A stretch of DNA of 64,000 nucleotides from Ectobius pallidus (GCA_964059195.1 CAXKWD010000002.1:154459042-154523041); one strand, 5' to 3'. Positions 22,528 through 33,186 are shown, numbered from the stretch's first letter. The notes: generated by a model not told the origin, from the sequence alone. Translations and numbers: made by a program.

Positions 22528-22942
22528 ATGGAAACCAATATCATTGACGCAGAAACTGCTATATCCAAACTATATCCATCTCAACAAGAGGAATATAGAA
22601 ATAAAATTGCTAATAAAATTAAAGAAATATACCATGAAGAACAAAAACAAACACAAGCGGACGAACACTACCATGCGATGACTACACTCAATAAAAAACT
22701 AAAAGAAAACAATATAAAACACACAAAAGTGGACAAAGGAAAAAGCATAGTTTTAATTAAAAATGAAGAATATATTCAAAAAACACTTGATTTTATACAA
22801 GAAAATGACATAATAGAAATAAACCATGATCCTTCACAAAATTTCCAAACACGTATAAAAACTGTTATGAAAGAATCAGACCTTATTCTGAATGAAAACG
22901 ATATAAAACGCAATCTTAACATGAATCCAAAAGCGCCCACCC
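22528..22942 (+). pseudogene. Penelope-like element PLE-1, N-terminal part
   Basis: The plus-strand frame reads the PLE N-terminal domain, including the typical block VDKGKSIVLIKNEEYIQKTL, ending NPKAPTL at the Harbinger insertion. The open frame continues into the Harbinger terminal repeat to 23169, but that part is not PLE protein. PLE proteins combine an RT related to telomerase with a GIY-YIG nuclease; the remainder is at 28249-29706. Confidence 0.8.
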
Positions 22943-22945
22943 TTA

Positions 22946-22997
22946 CGCTCCTTGCACACTACACGATTTCGGTCGTACGATTAAAAGTCGCACGAGC
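22946..22997 (+). repeat. Harbinger left terminal inverted repeat
   Basis: CGCTCCTTGCACACTACACG begins here. It matches the reverse complement of 28194-28245 with a handful of mismatches and is preceded by TTA. Confidence 0.9.
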
Positions 22998-23264
22998 AAT
23001 TTTCTTTAGTGGACTGATAAAGAGAATGAGACCTTTCACATTGGACGATTACGACACGGGCACGATTTTTTGTCGTGTTGCAGTCGTCCAATGCCACTGG
23101 AGCCACACGACTGTCGTGTCGTCTCTGAGCTCAGTGGCCTATGTAATCAAATACACGCTTTCACACTAGACGATTTCAGTCGGACGACAGCTGTCTCCAT
23201 TGCGCGTTGCTTGGTTAAGTTTGTGTGATTTGTTGGCTATTTACGAACCTTTACGATTCTTAAC

Positions 23265-26200
23265 ATGGAAGGAATTGACACTGATGTTTTGATTTCGCTG
23301 GTTCAAGCAAAACCTGTGTTATGGGACAAAACGTTAGATATTTACAAAGAAAGAATCGGGACAAGAAAAGCCTGGGAAGAAGTATGTTTAGCACTGAAAC
23401 CAGATTTCGAGAACATCAGTGATACAGAGAAGAATGCCTTCGGTAAGTAGCCTACTTTCTACCTATTGTTATGTTTCTTTTTATTTGAAATTATTTGAAA
23501 AAACATTAACATCCAAACGCATTCTGAAATAAATAAAATATTTTACACCATAACCGATGTACAAATACAACTTCAACTGTATTAATATAGTGTCTCTGCA
23601 CCTGCAAAATCGGCTATGTGCACTTTTTGACGAAATTGATATTTTTTGCATTAAAAGGAACAGGATACTTCTTAGAAGTGATCCTTGAAACCGGGAATTT
23701 TCTTTTTTGAAAATCACCCTTGTGCAAGCAAAGAAAAAAATTCGGCAATGTGCTTTACACGAAAGCTGCTCCTGCAAAAGTGGCAATGTGCAATATATTA
23801 TACAAATAGCCGACCTTGACAATTTGCAATACAATGCACATAGGAAATAACTGCATCAAAGCAATGATTGTTTCATCATGAGATCACAATATGACCCATT
23901 AATAGCCATTGATGCTGACATTTTCAGTTCATTCGTATCTATTGCTGAGACCACAGGAAACGTTGAGTAATGTCAGCACTCTAATCTCAGGAAGCTGCAG
24001 ACATTACATAAATAATTAAAATAGAAGGAGATGCAACTTAGATAATGTATAACACTGCCTTTTCATTTGTGTACAAAAGAAAAGCCTCTCCATGGCTGAA
24101 TGGTAAAACCACTTGCCCTCATCCGCATGAACCCGGGCTCGAATCTCGGTGGATCTATGTGGAATTATTGGTAGTCAGAAGGGGTTTGGACAGGTTTTCT
24201 CATGGTTTCTCCTGTTTCCACTTCCATAGGCCTATAACATTCCCCGTTGCTCCATTCATCATAATATGATCGTTTTCTTAATAAAGTAATTAATTTGTAT
24301 ATTCATCCTTATCGATCGTAAAGCTATAAATGACCAAAATTAACTGCTGATATTTTATAATATGACAGTTAATCTAATCACAGTATATAGATTTTAAAAA
24401 TAGTATGATCAGTTACTTTATTTTGCAGATAATGATTCAGTGAATTAAGAAAAGATACAAACATAGTAATTTATATAGGAATTTTATTGGGATATTTTTA
24501 ATTAATTGATCGCCCTTGGGTTATTATTTATGAATCTGCATTATTGTCTAAGTAATAAGCAACATAAAAATGCTTTTTACACGTCTCTACACGTAGAATT
24601 CTCCATGTTGGGACGTTTTTTCCTTCTCCTGTGAAAGCACGGTCAATTCACAAAGCCGATTTTGCAGGTGCAACGACGAAGGTATCAGTTGTTAATAAAA
24701 AAAATAGTATAATGAAGTTATTGTTTTTATTCTTACAATAACATCTTATCTATTAATTATAAAGGTTGTCAAGATTGAGATAAAAAAATAAAAACATTAT
24801 TGAAAATTTAAAAGTAGTAGGCCTGATCTATTTTCACTTACAGAACACTGATCTTATACCACTCAAAAGACACTTCATACCATCTCATGTTTCACTTTTG
24901 GCACATTAGATTTTTGACATTTGCCAGGCTACAGTTCCAACGTTTGACAAAAAATATCTGCATAGCACACTTCTGATATTGTTTGCTGTTAAGCCTCCTC
25001 TTTTAGTATTTTCCCCTGCCAAATCTTCCAAGCCTGTGATTGTTGTTGTGTCTTCAACAAGATATCCGTCTCTGTCACGTACATAGTTGTGCAATACAAT
25101 GCACGCGTTGACAATACACACTGCAAAATGTGGCTGCACGTTGATGGGACGATGAAACACACGCCATTTATTACTAAGAATACCAAACGCGCATTCCACA
25201 TATCTTCGTGCTCTGCACAGTCGATAGTTAAACACTCTTTTCTCAACTGTCAAGTGATTCCCTCCAAAGGGTCTCAATAAGTGTTTGTGTAAGCCAAACG
25301 CTTCGTCTCCAACAAAGAAGTATGGTATTTTAGGATTCTCTGTCCCTGGAAGAAGTTGTTCTTCAGGTAATTGTTGAGAACCATTTTCTATTGATCTCCA
25401 CAATCTGGACCTCTTAAATATTGATGAGTCACACTCTTTACCGTAGCTTCCTACATCAACGTAGACAAATCTGTACTTGGAGTCTGCTACAGCCATTAGC
25501 ACTATAGAGAAATAATCTTTGTAATTGAAGTACATGGATCCTGAATCAAAGGAGCAAGTAAGTCGTATGTGCTTACCATCGACAGCGCCAAGACAGTGTG
25601 GAAAGTTAGCAGTACTTTCAAAATTGGAAGCGATTGATTCCCACACGTCACAAGTGGGTGTTGGAATACACTCTTCTCGCATTACCGACCAAATCGCTGT
25701 ACATACTTCTTTAACAGTTTTTCTTGCCGTTGAAATTCCAACTCTGTAATTGTAGTGCAAATCCGTAAACGTACAACCACTCGCCAAATATCTGAAACAA
25801 AATAATAATAATAATAATAAGTTAATAATAATAATAATAAGTTAATAATAATAATAATAATTTTATAAATGGGAGCACTAATTATTATATAACTCAAAAT
25901 ATTTGTAAAAAACTTCATCACTGTTTATGTAAATAATAATGTTTGTATATAGTTTCTAAATACAACATTAATACTTTTGTATCTTTACAGGCAGAGAAGT
26001 AATCCGAAGATGGACCAACCTCCGAGATTCTTTTGTGAGATCTAGAAGAGAAGAAAGAGATACAAAAAAAAGTGGATCGGAGGCCAAAAAACGCAAGAAG
26101 TATGTGTTTTCAGACCAGTTACAATTTCTGAATAAGGTTTACACGGATACAAAAACGGTGGACAGTTTGGACTCAGAAATTGAGCCGGGATTGGGAAATA

Positions 26201-26685
26201 TGCCCGAAGAAGATGGGGAACCTGGAGATCCCTCTGTTTCTTTTACTGCCAACGTAAACCTGCCTTCCAACAATACTCCCAGGGTGAAAGGAACAAGAAA
26301 GCACAAGAAACCAGATGAAATAGAATTGAAAATGCTAAAAGCTCTGGAACCAAAACCTGCATGCAGTAAAATGTCTTTTCTGCAAAGTTTGATGCCTCAC
26401 TTGCAGAAATATACAGATAAAGAGTTTCTTCGATTTCAAATTGGAGTGCTGAACGTCATAGAAAATATAAACAAAACACAGGAAACAATACCTAATCCTC
26501 ATCCAAATTACTCCTTTTCCATGCAGTCTTATCAGCCAGTCTCTCAGTATATGAGTCAGCCACCTCAAGCTATGCAGCAGCAAGCATTTTTAAACCCTCA
26601 ACAACCTTCATTTTCCCCTTCACCTCAGAATGTTGCAAGTCCGGCTTCACATTCAGGAGAGTCCACATTTTCTGAGATTTTCTAA
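23265..26685 (+). CDS. Harbinger accessory DNA-binding protein, MADF plus BESS, two exons
   Basis: Exon 1 is 23265-23442 and ends at a GTAAGT donor. Exon 2 is 25991-26685, after the acceptor TCTTTACAG. Together they give 873 bases, 290 codons plus TAA, in frame. Residues about 9-95 form a MADF (Myb/SANT-like) domain starting LISLVQAKPVLWDKTLDIY and crossing the splice site to REVIRRWTNLRDSFVR. Next comes a basic patch (EAKKRKK), a probable nuclear signal. A C-terminal BESS-type motif reads MSFLQSLMPHLQKYTDKEFLRFQIGVL, followed by a Gln/Pro/Ser-rich tail. In PIF/Harbinger elements the Myb-like partner brings transposase to the nucleus and to the ends. Its 2548-base intron contains transposase exon 2 on the other strand. 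Confidence 0.85.
24085..24270 (+). repeat. tRNA-derived SINE
   Basis: A pol III A box (TGGCTGAATGG, 24093-24103) and B box (GGCTCGAATCT, 24136-24146) have tRNA spacing. They are followed by the body GACAGGTTTTCTCATGGTTT seen in insect tRNA SINEs. It lies in the intron of the accessory gene, between its exon 1 and the transposase stop. The acceptor stem is not tRNA-like enough for a working tRNA. Confidence 0.7.
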
Positions 26686-28049
26686 TCGATTTAATTTTGG
26701 AACATAACAAAAATTGAAGTGACTTTTGAAAACATTGTAATAAAATCCATTAATAATAATACTTTAATAATAATATTTTAATAATAATAATAATAATAAT
26801 AATAATGATAAAGATAATAATGTTAACAAATATTTTATTGTCATTGAACAAGTACTGCAATAGTCGTCATTCGTAATGATTAAATTTCTCATACAATATT
26901 ATTAAATCTTTGTCTTTGAGTCACTAAATGAGTGATAAATATCATAACAAGAACATTGATGGACAATCTAAAGTTCACATTCAGTTATTACATATTCCTT
27001 GAATGCAAAAGCAATAAAATCAGTAAAAACATCACACATTTTAAAATACCAAATCAACCGAAATTCATATTCCATATTAAATTCCTTGAATACAATATTA
27101 TTAAAATCAGTAAAAATATCGCACATTTAGATCAGCCTGAACTTAAGACACTAAAATATGTTTGAATTCAAAAAATTCTGTCACAGATTAAAAAGGTGTA
27201 TTAATTAACCATATAGTTCATTTTTAAATCTTATTATCGGTAAGTCTATAATTTTTAATGGTAGTTTATTAATCATTTTTAGGCCTAGTATATGAAAACT
27301 GTTTAATAATTTTGCAAGTATTTGAAAAGGCACATCTAATCTTTTACTATTCCTAGTATTGTTATTCCTAGTATTGTAAGTATATCCTGTAATCTGTTTT
27401 ATTGTAGACAATACCACGATACATGTATAAGTTAATTACTGTTATGTACCCAAATCTAATAAATAATGGCTTACAGTGTTCTAATTTTTCTGAATCTGTA
27501 ATAATCCTATCAACTTTCTTTTGTAACACGAGAATATACTGAGTTTAATTTTTTAGTGGTTCCTCGTAAATATACTTCGCATTTTGTCTTTCATGTTTGT
27601 TTATGTAGGGTGCTTTAATAAAACAAATCATGACAAAATTAGAGTGTTTAAAATTTAATAGAAATTCAGCAGTAAAACCTTACAAATTTATTATTACGCT
27701 TCAATGGCATATTAATTAAAACACCAGCAATAACAAAGCAGTGTTCAAATACTTACCTTAAAGTCATAGCCAGCATTTCAACAGGTTTTATACAACTTCT
27801 GAATTGCGTGTTTTGTCGTTGAAGAACATTCTTCAGTTTCCCGTGCAGTTCATCAAAGGATCCAAGTGACATACGAAAATAGTTAAAAAACTTTCGATCA
27901 TCATTTCTCAGATCTTCAAATAATGTGTAGAACATCCCAACTTCCTCACGTCTCTGATTAATTGGATGAACCCAGTGAAGACGATTGCGCCTTTGTCTTT
28001 TCCGACGACGATAAAACATCCATAATGCAATGATTTGTTCACGATCCAT
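24906..28049 (-). CDS. PIF/Harbinger transposase (HARBI1-like DDE), two exons
   Basis: Exon 1 (28049-27757) starts MDREQIIALWMFYRRRKRQRR and ends at a GTAAGTAT donor. Exon 2 (25791-24906) follows the acceptor TTTGTTTCAG. Joined length is 1179 bases, 392 codons plus stop, with no lesion. The splice restores the frame exactly inside the helical region (MLAMTLR then YLASGCTF). The nuclease core (DDE_Tnp_4 type) shows Asp in CLGAVDGKHI, Asp in FFVGDEAFGL and Glu in RYVECAFGIL, the catalytic triad of this superfamily. The length is normal for the family. The upstream Met at 28268 lies in the flanking PLE-1 sequence, so 28049 is preferred. Its 1965-base intron contains accessory exon 2 on the opposite strand. 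Confidence 0.9.
25801..25862. repeat. (AAT)n microsatellite
   Basis: AATAATAATAAGTT-interrupted trinucleotide run directly beside the transposase exon 2 acceptor. A second similar run lies at about 26752-26815. Confidence 0.9.
26752..26815. repeat. (AAT)n microsatellite
   Basis: ATAATAATAATA run just downstream of the accessory gene stop, inside the transposase intron. Confidence 0.85.
27190..27545 (-). pseudogene. CR1/Jockey-group RT C-terminal scrap in the Harbinger intron
   Basis: The minus strand from about 27540 reads QKKVDRIITDSEKLEHCKPLF, closely matching QKKAIRIITNAKKLEHCKPLF at about 50485-50435, then a remnant of the ORF end (27417-27205). It is a 3' fragment of the same non-LTR family as 49785-58534. 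It lies in the transposase intron, where it does not disturb coding. Confidence 0.7.
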
Positions 28050-28193
28050 AATAACAACCTTACCAGGCTGTACTTTCAACACAACTGGTAAAAATAAAAT
28101 CGTAGAGTGAAAAGCAACCCGACAGGATTTAAAGTCGTCCGGGCAAAATCGTGCAGTGTGCATTGAGCGTCTAAAGCGAGTCGTACGATTAAA

Positions 28194-28245
28194 ACTCGTG
28201 CGACTTTTGGTCGTCCGACCGAAATCGTGTAGTGTGCAAAGAGCT
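28194..28245 (-). repeat. Harbinger right terminal inverted repeat
   Basis: Read on the minus strand it starts AGCTCTTTGCACACTACACG. It is followed on the plus strand by the TTA duplication. A diverged second copy of the same motif sits about 70-100 bases inward (around 28130-28170). Confidence 0.9.
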
Positions 28246-28248
28246 TTA

Positions 28249-29706
28249 GAGTACAAATAAAAACTCACAAAGAAAATCTACCGATACGACCAGTAGTAAA
28301 TTTCACAACCTCACCTACATACAAGATTTCAAAATATTTAGCAAAAACACTCAAAGAAAAATTAAATCTAAAAAACAAATTTGTAATAAAAAACTCGCTG
28401 GACCTAACTAACAAAATAAAAGATATAAAACCTAGAAATAAAGAAATACTTATATCACTTGATATAAAAAACTTATAACCTAACATTCCAATTCAACAAA
28501 CAATGCAAGTTATAGAAAATAACCTCCGAAAAAATAAAGAAAACCCTTTAGTCATTGAACAAATTATAAAATTAACTAGAACAATACTACAACAAAATTA
28601 CTTCAAATTTAATCAAAAGATATATTTGCAAAAAGATGGTTTAGCAATGGGTTCACCACTCTCTGGAATATTCGCAGAAATATTTTTACAAAATATAGAA
28701 GAAAAGCATATACAAAATCTCATTAGTAAACATGATATAACTACATACCACAGATTTGCAGACAAAATTTTTATAATATGTAAAGAATCAAAAACCAACG
28801 AAATTGTAGAAGATTTTAATAACCTTAATAACAAGTTAAGTTTCACGCATGAAATTGAACAAAACAAAACCTTAAATTATTTGGATCTAAGTATAACAAG
28901 AAAAAATAACACACTTAGTTTCGGCATATATAGAAAATCGACATTCACTGATACAATAATTAACTTAACAAGAGCTCAAACCATCCCCATAGCCAAAAAA
29001 TGGCAGCATTTAATAACATGATCGAAAGGTTGCTTAATATACCGATGAATAAACGACAATACAATAATGAACTTAATACAATCCTACAAATTGCTACCAA
29101 TAATGGTTACAAAAAGAAAACAATTTTACAACTACTGAAAAAACAAAAAAGAATAAGCTTGCACAAAAAAATAGAACTAGTTACCTAACTCCAATTAATG
29201 AAGATAAACATAAGGGGAAAAAATATGTCACTTTTAACTACACTGACAAAAAAGTATATCAAATTACAAAAATATTTAAACAAAATGATATTAAAGTAGC
29301 ATATAAAACCAATAATAAAATAAAAAACAAACTATATAATCCTGCTAACAACAACATAGATAAATTTAACGAGAATGGGGTATATAAACTAAAATGCAAT
29401 AATTGTGACAATGTATATATAGGGCAGACAGGACGGAAATTCAAGCTAAGATATCATGAACACGTAATGGACTATAAATCTAAAAACCGAAAATCAGCAT
29501 ATGCCAAACATCTTTTAGACAAAACACATTCACTCAACACAACAGAAAATACATTAGAAATTATACATAAACAAGATAAAGAACCTAAACTAAATACACT
29601 AGAATCCTTGGAAATATATAGAAATAAACATAAAATTATAAATGAAGACACTATAGATTACAACCCTCTATTCGAACTGATTTCAGAACACACTCAACCA
29701 GTATAA
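28249..29706 (+). pseudogene. PLE-1 reverse transcriptase and GIY-YIG nuclease
   Basis: Coding resumes after the TTA duplication with a PLE RT block (HKENLPIRPVVNFTTSPTYK). There is a TAA at about 28477 where SLDIKNL normally continues with Tyr. Then come DGLAMGSPLSGIFAEIF (about 28635) and the active-site box FADK (about 28757), where PLE RTs have a YxDD/FADD box: the second Asp is replaced by Lys. A stop at about 29186 precedes the GIY-YIG domain (VYKLKCNNCDNVYIGQTGRKF, about 29380-29440) and a helical tail ending SEHTQPV. Three lesions make it inactive. The GIY-YIG part itself looks intact. Confidence 0.88.
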
Positions 29707-29805
29707 ATTAACATCATTCTAAGGATCAAAGGTTCAGTACACAATAGACACTGTAACGGTGTAGTTTCGATCCACAATCTCAAGGTTAGTAATTTTTCTT
29801 GTTGG

Positions 29806-30071
29806 ACATATATTTTTAAAAATTAAGATGCAAAATAACGAGTTTTAAGCTTCCGAGGGTCCTCCCCCGGAAAATTTTAAAAATTAAGACGCATAATAAC
29901 GAGTTTTAAGCTTCCGGGGGAAGACGCAAAATAACGAGTTTTAAGCTTCCCACGCTTTATACATGTATTAAGTAATTTATGGGCAGACTTAAAAAAATTA
30001 TATAATTTTCCTTTTTTTAATCAATGGGGGGGTTCAAACTCCCAAACCCCCCCCCCCTCGGTACGCCTATG
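29806..30071 (+). mobile_element. hAT-type MITE, left-truncated copy
   Basis: It shares with 49172-49562 the 61-bp internal unit (AAAATTTTAAAAATTAAG, CGAGTTTTAAGCTTCC), the block CACGCTTTATACATGTATTA and the terminus CGGTACGCCTATG. The left terminal repeat is missing, so it is truncated or rearranged. It forms the join between PLE-1 and PLE-2. Confidence 0.7.
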
Positions 30072-31071
30072 AGTGCAATTGATTCACCCTATTATGAATT
30101 ATCAAAATATATTTTGCTTATATTGAAGCCTCTTTTTGGTTATTCCAACAGCTTCATCAAGAATTCTGAGGATTTAGTGAACAAATTAATGGATTTTCCA
30201 CCCACTGAATGCTCCATTATTCTAAGTTTTGATGTATGCAATTTGTTTACAAGTGTACCAATAGAACAATGTATGAATGTTGTTAAGAGAAAACTGGAAA
30301 ATGACAATACACTTTCAAAAAGAATAAAACTGCCGGTGAATACTATAATGGAACTGCTTAATGTATGTGTTTCATCCAACTACTTTCAGGTAGAAAACAA
30401 TTTTTTTTTAACAAACTAATGATCTGGCAATGGGGGGTGACTTAAGCCCCATTTTAAGCAATTTGTTCATGGATGATTTTGAAGAAGAGGTTCTGAAAAA
30501 GAGTCCCATAAAACCCCGTCTCTGGCTCCGCTATGTTGATGATGTATTTTGTATCTGGGAAGGTTCTAAAAACGAGTTGTTGTCATTTAAAGAACTTCTA
30601 AATACCCAGTGTGACTCAATTAAATTCACACTTGAAATTGAAAAAGATAATAAATTACCATTCTTGGATGTTATGATCAAAAGAACATCGGGAGTTTGGT
30701 CCACGACTGTTTATAGAAAACCAACCAGCACTGGTCAATATTTGAATTCAAATCTAATCATCCTGAACATGTTAAGTTAGGGGTAGCAATAGGCCTCATA
30801 AAACGAGCAAAAAAGATCTGCAGTGATGAAGATCCTTCTAAGAGGAACTTGGGTTCATAAAGACCTGTCTAACCAAGAGTGGTTATCCAAATAAAACTAT
30901 TAATAGAGCCATAAATAGGGCTTCCAAGTCTCTTGAAGAGAATACAATAGATAGACCGAAACCAGCAACCACTGTATGCATTCCATACATCAGAAATTTG
31001 TCTGAAAAGTTACGACGTATCAATAATAAATACAACATCAGAACTGTTTTCAAATCAAATAATGCAATCAT
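30072..31071 (+). pseudogene. PLE-2 reverse transcriptase region
   Basis: The frame opens with AIDSPYYELSKYILLILKPL and ILSFDVCNLFTSVPIEQ, then breaks in a T8-type run near 30405. It resumes AMGGDLSPILSNLFMDDF (30430) with the active site LRYVDDVFCIW and LPFLDVMIKR. Further breaks occur near 30750 and 30855. The N-terminal domain is missing. The frame KLRRINNKYNIRTVFKSNN then meets the inserted non-LTR element at about 31070; the nuclease lies at 36664-37148. Confidence 0.85.
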
Positions 31072-31089
31072 ATGATTGTTGTGATCAAG

Positions 31090-32001
31090 ATGGATGACAT
31101 TTATTGTCCTAGTTGTGGAGAAGGTATTGTAACAAAAAATAAGGATGAAGCTATTCAATGCTCTCATAAATGTGGTGAATGGTTCCATATAAACTGTTCT
31201 AAGATATTCAAAGGAGAATTTGTTTCTTGTGGAAAAGGGAAGAAGAGATGGATGTGTAATAGAAGGGATTGTGAGGTTAGAGCTACCAAGAAATTATCTG
31301 TTCATGACTTTGAAGTTGTAATTAATAAGTTGAAACAGGATCTAGAAAGTAAAATAATAGCAGAAAATGAATCTATGAAATATAAACTTGATGATATGAT
31401 TAAAAATAATAAAGAGTTACAACTTTCTTTAGATTTTTTTAATGATCAGTTTGAGACTATGAAACAAAACATACAGGACATGAAGGAAAATCAAACTGTG
31501 AATATAAATACAGTTAAAGATGGACTAGATGATTTACAGCAGTACTCAAGAAGGAATAATCTTGAATTCCATGGTGTTCCTGAGGTGCAGAATGAAAACA
31601 TATATGAAGTTATTTCCAAATTGACTACATTTCTTGGGGTACCACTTGACAAAGAGCAGATAGATGTTGCCCACAGATTGCCTTCAAAGAAAGTAGAGAT
31701 GCCGAGACCAATTCTAATTAAATTTGTTCATAGATGGAAGAAAGAAGAGGTGTTAATAAGGAAAAAGCACCATAGGGATATGGAATCAAAGGACATTGGA
31801 ATTCAAGCAGCATCACGAAAAATTTATATTAATGAAAATCTTACTCCAAGAAATAGAGCGCTCTTCAAGAAGGCCAGAGATCTGCTACAGCCGAAATTCA
31901 AATATATATGGACTAGGGACTGTCGTATATTGATTAGAGAGTCAGACACTTCCCCTATATTCAATATCAGCAGCGACTCTGATATTTTGAAATATAAATG
32001 A
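31090..32001 (+). CDS. ORF1 protein: PHD finger, coiled coil, RRM-like domain
   Basis: This is an RNA-binding ORF1 protein of a non-LTR retrotransposon. I chose the Met at 31090 (MDDIYCPSC), since the Met at 31072 lies within the presumed insertion junction. Residues 4-60 give a PHD-type zinc finger: CPSCGEG, CSHKCGEWFHINC, then WMCNRRDC. Residues about 75-150 are a charged coiled coil. From about 155 the L1-ORF1-like block YSRRNNLEFHGVPE and the helix-rich tail (DVAHRLPSKK ... RKIYINENLTPRNRALFKKAR) follow. There are about 303 codons without interruption. PHD-bearing ORF1 proteins occur in several CR1/L2-related families. Confidence 0.85.
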   Translation: MDDIYCPSCGEGIVTKNKDEAIQCSHKCGEWFHINCSKIFKGEFVSCGKGKKRWMCNRRDCEVRATKKLSVHDFEVVINKLKQDLESKIIAENESMKYKLDDMIKNNKELQLSLDFFNDQFETMKQNIQDMKENQTVNINTVKDGLDDLQQYSRRNNLEFHGVPEVQNENIYEVISKLTTFLGVPLDKEQIDVAHRLPSKKVEMPRPILIKFVHRWKKEEVLIRKKHHRDMESKDIGIQAASRKIYINENLTPRNRALFKKARDLLQPKFKYIWTRDCRILIRESDTSPIFNISSDSDILKYK

Positions 32002-32100
32002 ATGAAACTAATAATTTGATTAATGTATTAGTAGTTGAGGATACAAGTATTATAACTTTATGTTATAAATATTCATTTTCAACACATTTAAATTTTCAGA

Positions 32101-33186
32101 ATGAATATTGATTCATCTTTTAATGTTTGTGAATATAAATATGATTATTTAGCACAAATTGTACATAATGGTCATCTGTTACGTAACAATGACCTTATAT
32201 TACTATGTCTCAATGTCCGTAGCATGAGAAATAAATTAGACTCTATAGAGGCTTTGTTTTCTAATAACCAGTATGATATTTTAATTCTTACAGAAACATG
32301 GATTACATTAAATGAGTCAAAATTTTTCCAATTAACAGGCTTTTCGGCCTTCTATTCTCATCGGGCAACAAAAATAGGAGGTGGTGTAGCTATTTTTGTA
32401 GATAACCGCTGGAAATCTAAATTTCTTAATAAAATAGATACTGATAATCATAATATATTATCTGTTCAGATTGAAGTAAATAGTAATAAATTCACCATTA
32501 TTGGATTATATAATTCTAGGATAAGTAATACTGATGCATTTCTTGATGATTTTGGCAAATTTATACAGGATTACAGAAATGATGCTTTATTTATTGCTGG
32601 GGATACTAATATTAACACTCTTGATAATTCCATGCAATATGAAAATTACAAACAATTTTGTGATTCCTTCAGTATTCATTTAGCTAATAAATTGTATGCT
32701 ACTAGAGAAGCAGAAAAAACTTCAACTTTACTTGATCACATTTTAGTTAATAAATGTGAATATCGTTATGACATATTTAATGTAAAATCTGATATTAGTG
32801 ATCATAATATATTAATATTAAATATTCATATTCCTTCATTAAAATCAAAACAAAAATTGTTGGATAGTCCAAAAGTAATCAACAGGCATATTGATTTTTT
32901 AAAGATGAATGAGTATTTTTTTAAAAATAACTTTGAATGTAAAGGTGATATTGATCAATGTTTTGATGAATTAATGGAATTTATTAATGTCGGAATTAGT
33001 TCATCATCTTGCATCACTAAGTTTAAACCATCATCACAATTTAAACCTACTTATGAGAAAACAATTCCTTGGATAACAAATGACCTTTTATTGTTAATCC
33101 AAAGAAAAGACATTTTGCATGCACATGTTAAAAGACATTGTAATAATAATAGTTTAAGGTTGGAATATAAGAAAGTTAGAAACTAG
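32101..33186 (+). CDS. ORF2 endonuclease domain, ends at premature stop
   Basis: This is an apurinic-like endonuclease that would nick the target for primed reverse transcription. Motifs in order: LCLNVRSMRNKLDSIEALF, LILTETWIT (catalytic Glu), IGLYNSR, LFIAGDTNIN (Asp/Asn), TLLDHILVN and SDISDHNILIL (catalytic Asp-His). The frame ends KVRN-TAG at 33184, and the same frame continues without further stops into the RT linker (33187 on), so a single nonsense mutation separates endonuclease from RT. Confidence 0.85.
   Translation: MNIDSSFNVCEYKYDYLAQIVHNGHLLRNNDLILLCLNVRSMRNKLDSIEALFSNNQYDILILTETWITLNESKFFQLTGFSAFYSHRATKIGGGVAIFVDNRWKSKFLNKIDTDNHNILSVQIEVNSNKFTIIGLYNSRISNTDAFLDDFGKFIQDYRNDALFIAGDTNINTLDNSMQYENYKQFCDSFSIHLANKLYATREAEKTSTLLDHILVNKCEYRYDIFNVKSDISDHNILILNIHIPSLKSKQKLLDSPKVINRHIDFLKMNEYFFKNNFECKGDIDQCFDELMEFINVGISSSSCITKFKPSSQFKPTYEKTIPWITNDLLLLIQRKDILHAHVKRHCNNNSLRLEYKKVRN

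Larger units (their letters stand above)
22946..28245. mobile_element. PIF/Harbinger DNA transposon, apparently autonomous
   Basis: Terminal inverted repeats of about 50 bp (22946-22997 and 28194-28245) share TTGCACACTACACGATTTCG and AAAAGTCGCACGAG. The flanking duplication is TTA at 22943-22945 and 28246-28248, as expected for PIF/Harbinger. Inside are a two-exon transposase on the minus strand and a two-exon MADF/BESS protein on the plus strand, the two proteins such elements require. Both splice to open frames. The subterminal 200 bases at each end hold extra copies of ACGATT/CGACGAC-type motifs, possible binding sites. The element also carries a SINE (24085-24270) and a CR1-like scrap (27190-27545). 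It interrupts PLE-1. Confidence 0.93.

Noticed and set aside
22943..23169. PLE-1 protein extending to 23169
   Set aside because: From 22946 the frame translates the Harbinger terminal repeat; the PLE protein part ends at the insertion.
24085..24160. Functional tRNA gene on the plus strand
   Set aside because: A and B boxes are present, but the acceptor stem does not pair well and the sequence runs into a SINE body.
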